Assembly (NCBI GenBank): GCA_963742715.1
Contig: CAVUMR010000003.1
Coordinates: forward strand, 186,001 to 250,000
Length of the DNA stretch: 64,000 nucleotides
DNA from: CAVUMR01 sp963742715
GTDB lineage: Bacteria; Actinomycetota; Actinomycetes; Mycobacteriales; Micromonosporaceae
Reading direction: 5' to 3'
Below are positions 17,755 to 26,512 of this stretch, piece by piece. Numbering within the stretch: the first letter of the stretch is position 1; every line of letters begins with the position of its first letter. A program made the position numbers and the translations under genes. Below the pieces are notes generated by a model. It saw nothing but the letters and a program-made list of their open reading frames with translations. It was not told where the DNA came from and made no database searches.

Positions 17755-18906
17755 TCAGGCCGCCGGTACCTCGATGACCGTCGCCGACCCCATCCCGCCG
17801 CCGGCACACATCGCGGCCACGCCGATACCGCCGCCGCGCCTTCGCAATTCGTGCACGAGGGTGACGAGCATCCGCGCGCCGGTCGCCGCCACGGGGTGGC
17901 CGAGCGAGCAGCCGCTGCCGCTCACGTTGACGATCTCGGGGTCGAGGTCGAGCATGTTGATGGTCGCCACGCACATGGCCGCGAACGCCTCGTTGATCTC
18001 GAAGAGGTCGACGTCGGAGATGGCGAGGCCGGCGCGCTTCAGCGCCTTCGGGATCGCCTCGACGGGCGCCAGACCCGTGAACGCAGGGTCGACGCCGACC
18101 GACGCCCACGACTTCACGGTGCCCAGCGCGGGCAGCCCGAGACGGTCGCTGGCGATGACGAGCGCGGCGGCGCCGTCGTTGACACCAGAGGCGTTGCCTG
18201 CCGTGATGGAGAAGCCGTCGATCTCGGGGTGCAGCACCTTGAGGGAGGACAGCCTCTCAATGTTGGTGTCACGGCGGGGATGTTCGTCGGTGTCGAATAC
18301 GCCGTGAGGAGTATCGATCGGGTGGATCTCTTCCTTGAAGCGGCCCTCGTCGATCGCCGCGATCGCCTTGCGGTGCGAGCCGAGCGCCCATTCGTCCATG
18401 TCCCGGCGGGATACCCCGGCCCGGACCGCCGCGTTCCAACCGACGGTGATCGACATGTCCATATTGGGTGCGTCGGGGCGGTCGGGGTGGGTCGGCGGGA
18501 ACCAGCCCACCGTTTCACCATCCACCACTCGGGTGAAACGCGGCGTCGTCGACGCGGAGTTCACTCCGCCCGCGATGATCAGCTGATCCATTCCCGCGCG
18601 GATGCTGGCTGCAGCGCTCTGCACTGCGGCCTGACCAGCAGCGCAGTGGCGGTTCATCGCAAGGCCCGGCACCATGGTCAGGCCGGCCGTGACGGCGGCA
18701 TGGCGCGCGATCACGCCGCCGCCGTACAGCCCTTCGCCCAGGATCACGTCGTCGATCTGAGCGGGTTTGAGTTCGGCCGCGGCGGCGCTCACCACGTGAT
18801 CGGCGAGGGTATAGGCGTCGGTGTCGCGCAGGGTCCCCTTGATCGCGGTGCCGATCGGGGTGCGCAGGGCGGAAACGATGACGGCTTCAGGCAACGAAGG
18901 ACTCAC
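17755..18906 (-). CDS. Thiolase family protein (acetyl-CoA acyltransferase)
   Basis: 383 residues. The acylated cysteine is C88 in NRHCAAGQ; the other active-site residues are in NEAFAA near 318, the His in SLGHPVAATGAR near 345, and the second Cys in CAGGGMGS near 371. All catalytic elements of a degradative thiolase are present, so it should cleave a 3-ketoacyl-CoA to acetyl- or propionyl-CoA. The GTG start at 18906 opens on to a divergent promoter region with a palindrome shared with the SDR gene on the other strand. The hydratase lies downstream in the same direction. Confidence 0.95.
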   Translation of the reverse strand: MSPSLPEAVIVSALRTPIGTAIKGTLRDTDAYTLADHVVSAAAAELKPAQIDDVILGEGLYGGGVIARHAAVTAGLTMVPGLAMNRHCAAGQAAVQSAAASIRAGMDQLIIAGGVNSASTTPRFTRVVDGETVGWFPPTHPDRPDAPNMDMSITVGWNAAVRAGVSRRDMDEWALGSHRKAIAAIDEGRFKEEIHPIDTPHGVFDTDEHPRRDTNIERLSSLKVLHPEIDGFSITAGNASGVNDGAAALVIASDRLGLPALGTVKSWASVGVDPAFTGLAPVEAIPKALKRAGLAISDVDLFEINEAFAAMCVATINMLDLDPEIVNVSGSGCSLGHPVAATGARMLVTLVHELRRRGGGIGVAAMCAGGGMGSATVIEVPAA

Positions 18907-18920
18907 TTCTCTCGACCGGC

Positions 18921-18936
18921 GGAGAATGATATTCTC
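18921..18936. promoter_or_regulatory. Palindrome GGAGAATGATATTCTC in a divergent promoter
   Basis: Arms GAGAAT and ATTCTC flank a 3-base centre, between the divergent thiolase and SDR genes and 15 bases from the thiolase start. It shares its arms with the sites at 5063-5081 and 14205-14223. Probable operator of the same regulator. Confidence 0.6.
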
Positions 18937-18972
18937 TCAATTCAAGAGTATCAGTTGCAAGAATGGAATCAC

Positions 18973-19739
18973 ATGCAGATCGAAGGCAATTCAGCGATCG
19001 TCGTCGGCGGCGCGGGCGGACTTGGCGAGGCGACGGTCCGTCGCCTGCACGCCGCAGGCGCCAAGGTGGTCGTGGCGGACATGGCCGATGACAAGGGCAA
19101 GGCGCTCGAGAGCGAGCTCGGTGTGCGCTACGTGCAGACCGACGCCACCTCCGAGGAATCCGTGCTCGCCGCGATCGCCGAGGCGGAATCCCTTGGGCCG
19201 CTGCGCATCTCGATCGACACGCACGGCGGGCCGGCCGCCGCCGGGCGTCTGGTCGGCAAGGACGGTTCCCCGCTGGGCATGGACAGCCTTCGAAACGACC
19301 ATCAAGTTCTATCTGACCGCGGTGTTCAACGTGATGCGGCTGTCGGCGGCCGCGATCGCCAGGTCCGAGCCACTCGAGGAGGGTGCCCGCGGCGTGATCG
19401 TCAACACCGCCTCGATCGCCGGCTACGAGGGCCAGATCGGGCAGCTGCCCTACGCGGCCGCCAAGGGCGGGGTGCTGGGCATGACACTCGTCGCTGCGCG
19501 CGACCTATCGCCGCTGGGCATCCGCGTCGTCACCATCGCCCCCGGCACCATCAATACCCCGGCCTACGGACAAGGCGGGCGATCAACTCGAGCAGTACTG
19601 GGGCCCGCAGGTGCCGTTCCCCAAGCGGATGGGCCGTTCGACCGAGTACGCGCAGCTGGCTCAGAGCATCGTCGAGAACGACTATCTCAACGGCGAGATC
19701 ATCCGCCTCGACGGCGCGCTGCGGTTCCCGCCGAAGTGA
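18973..19739 (+). CDS. SDR family oxidoreductase (3-hydroxyacyl-CoA dehydrogenase type; two frameshifts)
   Basis: About 254 residues. It starts MQIEGNSAIVVGGAGGLGEAT (Rossmann loop), has NTASIAGYEGQ near residue 145 and the catalytic YAAAKGG near 159, and ends LDGALRFPPK. The pattern resembles type II 3-hydroxyacyl-CoA dehydrogenases (HSD10-like), which would fit beta-oxidation with the thiolase. Extra bases near 19286 (GGACAGCC for GGACGCC) and 19570 (TACGGACAAGG for TACGGCAAGG) split it over three frames; the sequence is conserved on both sides. The acyl-CoA ligase follows 10 bases downstream. Sequence error is more likely than a real break. Confidence 0.85.
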
Positions 19740-19749
19740 GCGACGAGAG

Positions 19750-21264
19750 ATGAGCATCTCGTTGCTGCTGGAGATGGCCAAAGAAGCTGCCGCGTCGGCC
19801 GATCCGCACCGGACGGCCGTCGTCTCCGACGACACCCGGCTTACCGCAGCAGATTTGAGCGCACTCGCCGACGGCGGAGCCGGCGTGATCGCCTCATCGA
19901 CCGCCCGGCACGTCGTCTACGTTGGCACCGGTGGCGCAATGCTGCCGCTGCTGCTGTTCTCCGCGGCACGCGCCACGGTGCCGATGACGCCACTGAACTA
20001 CCGGCTGTCCACCGACGGCCTGCGCGCACTGATCGACCGCCTGCCCGACCCACTGGTGGTCGTCGACGACGAGTTTCGCGACGCGGTCGGCGACGGCTAC
20101 CGGGTCATCGGCTCGACGGAATTCGTCACCGCGGCCCGCGCCGCCGAACCCGTCGTGGAGTTCGCCGACCCCGACGCGGTCGCCGTGGTGCTCTTTACCT
20201 CCGGCACCACGTCGCAGCCAAAGGCCGTCGAGCTCACCCACAACAATCTGACCAGCTACGTCACCGGAACGGTGGAGTTCGATTCCGCCAACCCCGATGA
20301 CGCCGCGCTCATCTGCGTGCCGCCCTACCACATCGCCGGTGTTGGAGCGGCGCTGTCGAATTTGTATGCTGGCCGAAAGATGGTGTACCTGAGGCACTTC
20401 GATGCCTCCGCATGGGTACGTCTGGTCGGCGATGAGGGCGTCACCTCGGCCACTGTCGTGCCCACCATGCTCGACCGCATCGTCACCGTGCTCGACACCG
20501 AGAAGGTCGCGCTACCCACGCTGCGGACGCTGGCGTACGGCGGCTCGAAGGTGGCACTGCCCCTGGTGCGCAAGGCGCTCTCGCTGCTACCCGACGTCGG
20601 GTTCGTCAACGCCTACGGCCTCACCGAGACGAGTTCCACCATCGCCGTGCTCACCCCCGACGACCACCGCGCCGCGCTGTCCGCATCCGACGACACCGTC
20701 GTGCGGCGACTGGGCTCGGTCGGTCAAACGGTGCCAGGCATCGAGGTGCAGATCCGCGCCGACGACGGAACTCTGCTCGGGCCGAACGAGACCGGTGAGT
20801 TGTTCGTCCGCGGAGAACAGGTATCGGGCCGCTACACGGGCATCGGTTCCGTGCTCGACGCCAACGGCTGGTTCCCCACCAAGGACGTCGCGTCGCTCGA
20901 CGCCGACGGCTACCTCTTCATCGGCGGACGCTCGGACGACACCATCATCCGCGGCGGCGAGAACATCGCCCCCGCAGAGATCGAGGACGTGCTCGTCGAG
21001 CATCCCGCCGTGCGCGAGTGCGTGGTCGTCGGCGTCGAAGATTCCGAATGGGGCCAGACCATCGTCGCGGTGGTGGTTCCCCGCACCGGCACCACGCCGG
21101 ACCCGCACGAACTGCGCGAATACGTCCGCGGCCAACTCCGCGGATCCCGCACGCCCGACCGAGTGGTGTTCCGCGACGAACTGCCCACCAACGCGACCGG
21201 CAAGGTGCTGCGCCGCGAACTCGTCGCCGAGTTGACCGGCGAACAGACCAAGGAGCCAGCATGA
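19750..21264 (+). CDS. Acyl-CoA synthetase (AMP-forming, class I adenylate-forming)
   Basis: 504-residue ligase that activates a carboxylic acid to its CoA thioester through an acyl-AMP. The P-loop-like motif LFTSGTTSQPKA is near residue 155, the A5 motif NAYGLTETSS near 287, GRSDDTIIRGGENIAPAEIE near 395, and the C-terminal lysine in TNATGKVLRREL near 483. All motifs are intact. It lies in the rightward unit SDR, ligase, small protein, and its stop overlaps the next start (ATGA). It probably primes the acid side chain or ring-opened acid of the pathway for beta-oxidation by the thiolase and hydratase alongside. Confidence 0.95.
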   Translation: MSISLLLEMAKEAAASADPHRTAVVSDDTRLTAADLSALADGGAGVIASSTARHVVYVGTGGAMLPLLLFSAARATVPMTPLNYRLSTDGLRALIDRLPDPLVVVDDEFRDAVGDGYRVIGSTEFVTAARAAEPVVEFADPDAVAVVLFTSGTTSQPKAVELTHNNLTSYVTGTVEFDSANPDDAALICVPPYHIAGVGAALSNLYAGRKMVYLRHFDASAWVRLVGDEGVTSATVVPTMLDRIVTVLDTEKVALPTLRTLAYGGSKVALPLVRKALSLLPDVGFVNAYGLTETSSTIAVLTPDDHRAALSASDDTVVRRLGSVGQTVPGIEVQIRADDGTLLGPNETGELFVRGEQVSGRYTGIGSVLDANGWFPTKDVASLDADGYLFIGGRSDDTIIRGGENIAPAEIEDVLVEHPAVRECVVVGVEDSEWGQTIVAVVVPRTGTTPDPHELREYVRGQLRGSRTPDRVVFRDELPTNATGKVLRRELVAELTGEQTKEPA

Positions 21265-21573
21265 TCAAGAACGGCAGCCGCCTGCAGAGCCAGGTATGCG
21301 ACACCCAGGTGATCGTGGTGCGCAGCGCCGACAGCCTCGACGACCTGCGCGCAGGCGGAGCACCCATGGTGCTGATCGGCTCAGCAGACCCGGGGGTGAC
21401 GTCCGACCTGCACCATCGATCCCGCACTGTCCGAGGGCAACCTGATGGGCAAGCGCTACGTCGACGACACCGGCGCGGAGGTGCTGGTGACCAAGGCGGG
21501 CAAGGGCACACTGTGCGTCGGCGAGACCCCGCTGGCCATCAAGGAAGCCAAGCCCCTACCCGCCAGCGACTGA
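21261..21573 (+). CDS. Small conserved protein after the acyl-CoA ligase (one frameshift)
   Basis: About 103 residues beginning MIKNGSRLQSQVCDTQVIVV and ending TPLAIKEAKPLPASD. It starts in the ATGA overlap with the ligase stop, so it is coupled to it. One extra base near 21405 changes frame; without it the sequence continues as DPALSEGNLMGKRYVDDTG. From memory, similar short proteins occur beside acyl-CoA synthetases in other actinobacteria, but I know no function. It has no signal peptide or membrane segment and a single cysteine in the N-terminal part. The 3' end overlaps the convergent FAD-oxidoreductase gene by 118 bases. Confidence 0.65.
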
Positions 21574-22991
21574 TCCCGCGTCACTGGTCGACCCTGCGCG
21601 CGTTCGACCGACTGCGTGAGACGCGGTGTCGCGCCTGGCGTCTGCACTGCCTCGGCCCGCCCGTGCCGGATGTTGGCCAGTACCGCTCGCCCGAGCAGGG
21701 CCGGATCCTTGAGTCGACTGGGCGGGTCGACGAGGTGGGCCACTCGCAACAGGCGTTCGGTGATCACGATGTCGTTCTCGGCGGCCTTCAGCGTCTGGTT
21801 CACGCCCCAATTCTTCAGTCGCCTCGACAGTGAACGCCGGCCGTGCACGCGTGACGACTCGCGGTCGTTGGCCTGATTCATCGCCCACGTCGGCCCGATG
21901 TACTTGGCCGCGTCGCTGAAGAATCGCTGGGGGGGCGCATCCCCGCGGAGTAGATGGTCTTGCAGCGCAAGGGCTTCCAACCCGGCCATCGTCATGCCCT
22001 GGCCGTAGATGGGGTTCAGGCTGCACAATGCATCGCCGATGACCAGGAGTCCCTCGGGAAAGCGAGCCATCTTGTCGTAGCGTCTCCACGCGGCGCCGGT
22101 GTAACGGAAGACGGCCACGTCACCAATGGGCTGCGCCGATCGGAGTGCGGCCAGAACGTGGGGTGGCACGATCTGCTCGACGAGTCCCATCATGCCGGCG
22201 AAGTCGGTCGGCGGATCGGTGTCGATGGCCAAGCGGCCCGCCGTCAGCATCCACGCGCCGTCCTCGTAGGCCGCCAACCCACCGCGCGTCGAATTGCCCT
22301 GAAAGAACACCATTCTCTCGGTCATCGCGCCGTCGGGGACGTGCAGCAACTGACTCGAGTAGGTCGCATGGGCGGTGGAGCGCTGTTCTGCCGGCCGGCC
22401 GTAGCCGAGTCCTTCGAGGAAGGCCGGCGTGCGTGCGGCCCGCCCCATGGCGTCGACCACCAGATCGGCGTTCAATGGCGTGTCATCACCGGTGGCGCGG
22501 TCGACCAGCCGGACGCCCGTGACGCGGTCCGGGGTGGCGGCGATCGGCTCCACCACGTCGTGGTCGTCGAGGAATCTCACATTGCCGAGAGCCTGGACGC
22601 GGCGCCGGACGTGGAACTCCACGAACGGCCGGCTCGCCAGGTAGATGACCAGCGCCTCCGGATTCGCGAGCTTCTGCGAGCGGTTGAATCCATACCGACC
22701 GAAGCGCGCGTCGATCCGCGACAGGTCACCGTCGTCGAGGACGTTGGCACCGTCCGCGACGAGTTCGTCGAGGATCCCGGGAAAGAGGTATTCAAGCGTG
22801 TGCGTGCCGCGGCTCAATAGGCTGTGCAAATGTGCGCCTTGCCGAATCCCCCTGCGCGGCAGGGGCCGAACGGGCAACTGGTCCCGCTCGACCACGGTGA
22901 CCGTGTCGAAGAACTCCGAAAGCACACCGGCGGCAAGCAAGCCAGCCATGCCTGCGCCCAAGACAACCGCTTGATCGCCGAGCCGTCGCAT
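21456..22991 (-). CDS. FAD-dependent oxidoreductase (squalene/geranylgeranyl-reductase or halogenase-like)
   Basis: About 511 residues. The FAD motif VVLGAGMAGLLAAGVLSEFF is near residue 9, the DG-type motif LVVDAMGRAARTP near 185, and GLLVIGDALCSLNPIYGQGM near 300 is the GD motif. The group includes hydroxylases and reductases acting on lipids. The ATG at 22991 is chosen because GAGGAGGTG precedes it; the frame is open 10 codons further. The last 40 residues are unlike the rest and run antisense through the small protein gene, so a frameshift near the 3' end is possible and the true stop may be about 21581. Role unknown. Confidence 0.8.
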   Translation of the reverse strand: MRRLGDQAVVLGAGMAGLLAAGVLSEFFDTVTVVERDQLPVRPLPRRGIRQGAHLHSLLSRGTHTLEYLFPGILDELVADGANVLDDGDLSRIDARFGRYGFNRSQKLANPEALVIYLASRPFVEFHVRRRVQALGNVRFLDDHDVVEPIAATPDRVTGVRLVDRATGDDTPLNADLVVDAMGRAARTPAFLEGLGYGRPAEQRSTAHATYSSQLLHVPDGAMTERMVFFQGNSTRGGLAAYEDGAWMLTAGRLAIDTDPPTDFAGMMGLVEQIVPPHVLAALRSAQPIGDVAVFRYTGAAWRRYDKMARFPEGLLVIGDALCSLNPIYGQGMTMAGLEALALQDHLLRGDAPPQRFFSDAAKYIGPTWAMNQANDRESSRVHGRRSLSRRLKNWGVNQTLKAAENDIVITERLLRVAHLVDPPSRLKDPALLGRAVLANIRHGRAEAVQTPGATPRLTQSVERAQGRPVTRDQSLAGRGLASLMASGVSPTHSVPLPALVTSTSAPVSST

Positions 22992-23061
22992 CCGCACCTC
23001 CTCGTCGCGAGGTCGCAGCAATGCTCCGACGCGACCTCAGTTGGAGTGTACGTCAATAATA

Positions 23062-23078
23062 AGAAACTTAAGGTTTCT
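23062..23078 (-). terminator. Stem-loop AGAAAC-TTAAG-GTTTCT over a stop codon
   Basis: Perfect 6-base arms with a 5-base loop span the stop codon of the membrane protein gene (TAA at 23070-23068). On the minus strand an AT-rich stretch (TTATTATTG) follows. It could be a weak terminator or an operator for the FAD-oxidoreductase gene that starts 70 bases further on. Confidence 0.4.
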
Positions 23079-24058
23079 CTAAGTAAATTCTAAGGCTCGA
23101 CTGGAGGGCCAGTCGCCGGTCCAACCAGACGTAGGCGGCGGCGACCGCGGCGATAACGGCGCATTGAAACGCGGTATTCGCGGGGTTTCCGTCAAGGGCG
23201 ACCAGCAGCAGCCCGAAGAGTCCGGCTGACATGGCCGCGCCGAAGCACAGGACGAGTTGGTGTCGCGGTGTCCATTGCCGCCGGGTCCACCGTCGAAGCA
23301 CCAGCGCCGCAGCGGCTGCGAACGACAAAGCCCCGGCGGTCCACCACGCGAACGAGACCGGACCGCCGATGAAGGCGACCAGGAACAACCCGAACCAGCC
23401 GGTACCCGCCACCAACCCGAACAGACCCACGACCGTGAGGCCGGGGCCGCGTGCTGCCGACGGCACACGGTCATGGCCCGTGCACAACGTTGCCGCCAAG
23501 ACCAGCCCCGCCGTCACGACGATCGTGGCGGCGGCGTGCACCCAGGACAGCCGGAAGTCGGATCGAAGATACGAGATCAGCATGAAGATGGCGGCCCCGC
23601 AGGCGAATACGGCCACGAGCGCACCAGCGGTGCGCCGGGCCAGCCACGGCGAATGGCGGCTGCGCGGAAAGACGAGATGGACTACCGCGATGGGTACCAA
23701 GCACGCTCCACACGACGTGATACCCGGACACGACGACGGCCCAGAACCAATTGACCCCGAAGGCGTTGCCGTACACCGCCTCCCCGTCCATGCCGATCGG
23801 GTTGAAGATGGTCTGCAGGGCAAGGCCCTCCTCGACGAGCGCGAAGGCGCATCCGAGCAACACGACACCCCACGCGGACAGACGCAGCCGTTGCGCGATC
23901 TCGTGGATCAGCACCACCCCAGCGCCGTAGAAGCACACGATGCCCAGAACGCGCAGCGGCTGAGCGAAGGAACTCAACCGCAACGAAGCGCCGACCACCT
24001 CCCCCATCACCGGGGCGAGGACGAAGAGTACGACCACCGCCCGCCTGGTCGAATCCAT
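23068..24058 (-). CDS. Polytopic membrane protein (one frameshift)
   Basis: About 329 residues with roughly eight to ten hydrophobic segments, beginning MDSTRRAVVVLFVLAPVMGE. The early segment contains ALVEEGLALQT, a charged EE inside a membrane region. One extra base near 23705 shifts the frame; before it the protein reads YHVVWS, after it LVPIAVVHLVFPR. I do not recognise the family. It is divergent from a TetR-type gene, and the two start codons are 47 bases apart around a small palindrome, so the TetR probably controls it. An efflux or stress role is only a guess from that arrangement. Confidence 0.75.
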
Positions 24059-24072
24059 GCCGCGACATTATC

Positions 24073-24086
24073 AGAGTAGCCACTCT
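24073..24086. promoter_or_regulatory. Inverted repeat AGAGT-AGCC-ACTCT between divergent genes
   Basis: Perfect 5-base arms with a 4-base centre lie 15 bases from the membrane protein start and 19 bases from the TetR start. Its position suits a TetR operator acting in both directions. Confidence 0.45.
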
Positions 24087-24104
24087 ATTAACTAGGATGT
24101 AGCG

Positions 24105-24720
24105 GTGCCCCGCCCCAGTCGACCCGCAGCGATACCGCGCCCGCCGCCTCGTCATCATCGACGCCGGTTTGACGGCCTTCGCCGAGCACGGCTACGCCGG
24201 AGCCACCACCGCGGTCATCTGCCGCACCGCGGGTATCGGATCGGGCACGTTCTTTCACTACTTCCCCACGAAGGACGCACTGCTGGTGGCGATCCTCGAA
24301 CACGGCACGACCGAGACCCGCGAGTTCTTCGAGCAGTCGGCCGATGCGTCCGATCCCCGACGCGTGCTATTCGACTACGTCGAGCACGCCGTATCCGGTC
24401 TGCGAGACCGCCGTGCCGCTGGGTTCATCTCCGTCGTCGGTGGGCTCACCCACCGGCCTGAGATCGCCCGCGCGCTGCGTGCCGACGACGAGGCCGCCCG
24501 TGCCGGACTGCAATCCAGCGTGCGCGCCGCCCAACGGGATCGGTGCCGTCCGCACCGACATGGACGCCGAACGGCTCGCCGAGTGGATCCTGCTGCTGCT
24601 CGACGGATTCGCAGGCAGAGTCGCCGCCAGCGACGACTTCGTCGCCGAGCGGGAAACGGATGCGCTGAACGAACAGGTCACGTTCCTGCTCGGCGGTCTT
24701 GATACCGTTGTCTCGCATCG
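24105..24720 (+). CDS. TetR-family regulator (two frameshifts, 3' end uncertain)
   Basis: About 200 residues. The DNA-binding part reads LTAFAEHGYAGATTAVICRT followed by GIGSGTFFHYFPTKDALLVAI, a textbook TetR helix-turn-helix. Extra bases near 24118 and 24535 shift the frame twice; after the second it continues TDMDAERLAEWILLLLDGF. No stop occurs near the expected end (LLGGLDTVVSHRH), and the frame stays open to 24940, antisense to the peptidase gene. The end given here is therefore a guess. The GTG start at 24105 faces the divergent membrane protein gene across a small palindrome. Confidence 0.75.
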
Positions 24721-25642
24721 TCACTCGACCGTCAGGGTATTGGCCGTCGCGTCCAGAGTCGCCACTGCCCCTAGTGGCACGGTCGCGGGGTGCTCTCCGT
24801 GGCCCAGTGGCAATCCTCCGAGAATCGGAACGTCCAACCGCGACAGGTGGTCTCGCAGCAGGCTGACGATCGTTACGCCCTTGCTGGGATTGAACTTGGT
24901 GAACTGGCCAATGGCAACGCCATTGACCCCGTCAAGATGACCTGCTTTGCGCAACATCGTGAGCTGTCGGTCCACATGTCCGAGGTAGAGATCGACGGCT
25001 TCTATGAAGAGAATTGCTCCACGGAGATCGGGCAGTGCCCAGCCCGCCGCGGTGGCGATCATGTCGAGATTGCCTCCGAGAAGGGGACCGCGGGCCGTCC
25101 CGCTTGTCGTCAGCTGGGCGGTGTGGTCGTCGTCGCGGGCCGTGATCGTCGTCGGCCCGGGCGTCCATGAGAGCTGCGCGGAGGGTCTCACTGCCGCGAT
25201 GCGAGATCGAGCCGGTGACTTCGTCGACGTAGAGAGCTCCGTGGAGCCCGACGACCTTGCTGTGTCTCCACAGGCTCATGTGGAGAATGGTGATGTCGCT
25301 GAATCCGACGAGGAACTTCGGGTCGTTTCGTGCAGCGTCGAAGTCCAACTGGTCGGCGATACGGTACGCGCCCTTGCCACCTCGCGTCGCGACGATGGCA
25401 CGCACTGAGGGATCGCGGAGTGCACTGTTCAGGTCACCGAGGCGCTCTTCGTCCGTGCCGGCCAGGTATCCGTACTGGCGAAAGACGTTGTCGCCAAGGC
25501 TCACATCAAGCCCCCAGCCTTCGAGTGTGCGCTGGGTCTGAAGAACGTCGTCTCGGTTGGGCGGGCTGGCCGGCGACACGAGCCGGACCTCGTCGCCAAC
25601 CCGCAACTTGGCGGGATACGGCGTCCCAAGAGCCGTCGTCAT
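24721..25642 (-). CDS. LD-carboxypeptidase family protein (peptidase S66; one frameshift)
   Basis: About 306 residues of an S66 peptidase, the family that trims the terminal D-Ala from murein tetrapeptides or cleaves microcin-type peptides. It starts MTTALGTPYPAKLRVGDEVRLVSPASP; RAIVATRGGKGAYRIADQLD near residue 85 holds the oxyanion region, FLVGFSDITILHMSLW near 112 carries the Ser-Asp of the active site, and the C-terminal LGHGEHPATVPLG has the catalytic His. An extra base near 25172 shifts the frame, with homology on both sides. The start lies inside the 3' part of the ClpC2-like gene, so they are co-transcribed leftward. Confidence 0.87.
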
Positions 25643-26402
25643 CGAGGTGTTTCGCTCTGCTCTGCAGGCCGCGATCGGCCTGGATTCGTGCCACCTCGTC
25701 GTTGATCGCGCGCTCCACCAGTGCGGCGTCGAGGCCCAGTGTCGTCAGCGTGCTTGCAGTCGTGCCTTCAGCGGACAGGATGCCCAGTAGGAGGTGTTCG
25801 GTGCCGACGTAGTTGTGCCCCAGCCGAAGTGTGGCAGCATGCGTGCTCCGCAGTACCGCCATCGCGTCTTCGGTGAACTGCAGTGCTTGCAATCTGGGTG
25901 CCGTCGGCTCGGTGTCGCAGGACGCCGTGGAGGTGCCGAGCGCGGCGTGCATGTCCTCGCTGGCGATGCCGGTGTCGGTGATGATTTTGACGGCGAGACC
26001 GTCGGGCTCGCTGAGCAGTGCTGCTGCCATGTCTGCGGCATCGATGCGGGTCGTTCCGGCCTGCCGTGCCATCGCATCGGCGACGAGAAGTGCCCGGCGC
26101 GTGTACAGGGTGAATCGCGAGAACAGCTTGCCTTGCGGGATCGGGTCCGAGCCGTCCCACTGCGGCACGAATCGCTTCCGCACCGCCTGCTTCGACACCC
26201 CCATTCGCGCTCCGATCTCGGTCCAGGACTGCCCAGATCGTCGTGCGCGGTTGACGAAGTGGCCCAGCAGGGCGTCGGCCTGATCAGTGAGCAGGGATGA
26301 CACCGTCATCGCTTCGCCGACGTAGTCCAGCGGCCCGCCATCGGGGTGTAGCCGCTCCACGTAGTGGATCAAGTTGTCCATCGAAGTCGGAAAATCAGCC
26401 AT
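25506..26402 (-). CDS. clpC2: ClpC2-like protein: helix-turn-helix plus Clp N-terminal repeats
   Basis: 298 residues. A helix-turn-helix (SWTEIGARMGVSKQAVRKRF, residues 59-78) is followed by two Clp_N-type repeats (about 95-165 and 175-245; the second has LGHNYVGTEHLLLGILSAEG). There is no AAA+ ATPase domain. This is the layout of mycobacterial ClpC2 (Rv2667), which shares the ARRSG-SW-IG--MGV-KQA--KRFVP pattern and is reported to bind ClpC1-targeting antibiotics and to regulate its own gene. Two tandem palindromes lie directly upstream of the start, strongly suggesting autoregulation. The last 45 residues overlap the peptidase gene and look non-native, so the true end may be near 25640. Confidence 0.88.
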   Translation of the reverse strand: MADFPTSMDNLIHYVERLHPDGGPLDYVGEAMTVSSLLTDQADALLGHFVNRARRSGQSWTEIGARMGVSKQAVRKRFVPQWDGSDPIPQGKLFSRFTLYTRRALLVADAMARQAGTTRIDAADMAAALLSEPDGLAVKIITDTGIASEDMHAALGTSTASCDTEPTAPRLQALQFTEDAMAVLRSTHAATLRLGHNYVGTEHLLLGILSAEGTTASTLTTLGLDAALVERAINDEVARIQADRGLQSRAKHLDDDGSWDAVSRQVAGWRRGPARVAGQPAQPRRRSSDPAHTRRLGA

Positions 26403-26403
26403 G

Positions 26404-26450
26404 CGACAACCTTAGGTTGTCGGCGTCTCATCGACAACCCAAGGTTGTCG
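26404..26450. promoter_or_regulatory. Two tandem 19-bp palindromes upstream of the clpC2-like gene
   Basis: CGACAACCTTAGGTTGTCG (26404-26422) and CGACAACCCAAGGTTGTCG (26432-26450) have centres 28 bases apart. The first begins one base from the start codon, so bound protein would block initiation. The helix-turn-helix protein encoded next to them is the obvious ligand. Confidence 0.85.
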
Positions 26451-26512
26451 AGCGATGAGTCGAGTTGGTCCGGTTTGCCATGAGTGCGGACAGCGCCGAT
26501 TAGGTTGGCCGA

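Noticed and set aside
16693..21264. A 1,523-codon open frame on the plus strand
   Set aside because: It runs antisense through the hydratase and thiolase genes and only its 3' parts (SDR N terminus, acyl-CoA ligase) match protein motifs; the rest is a high-GC shadow.
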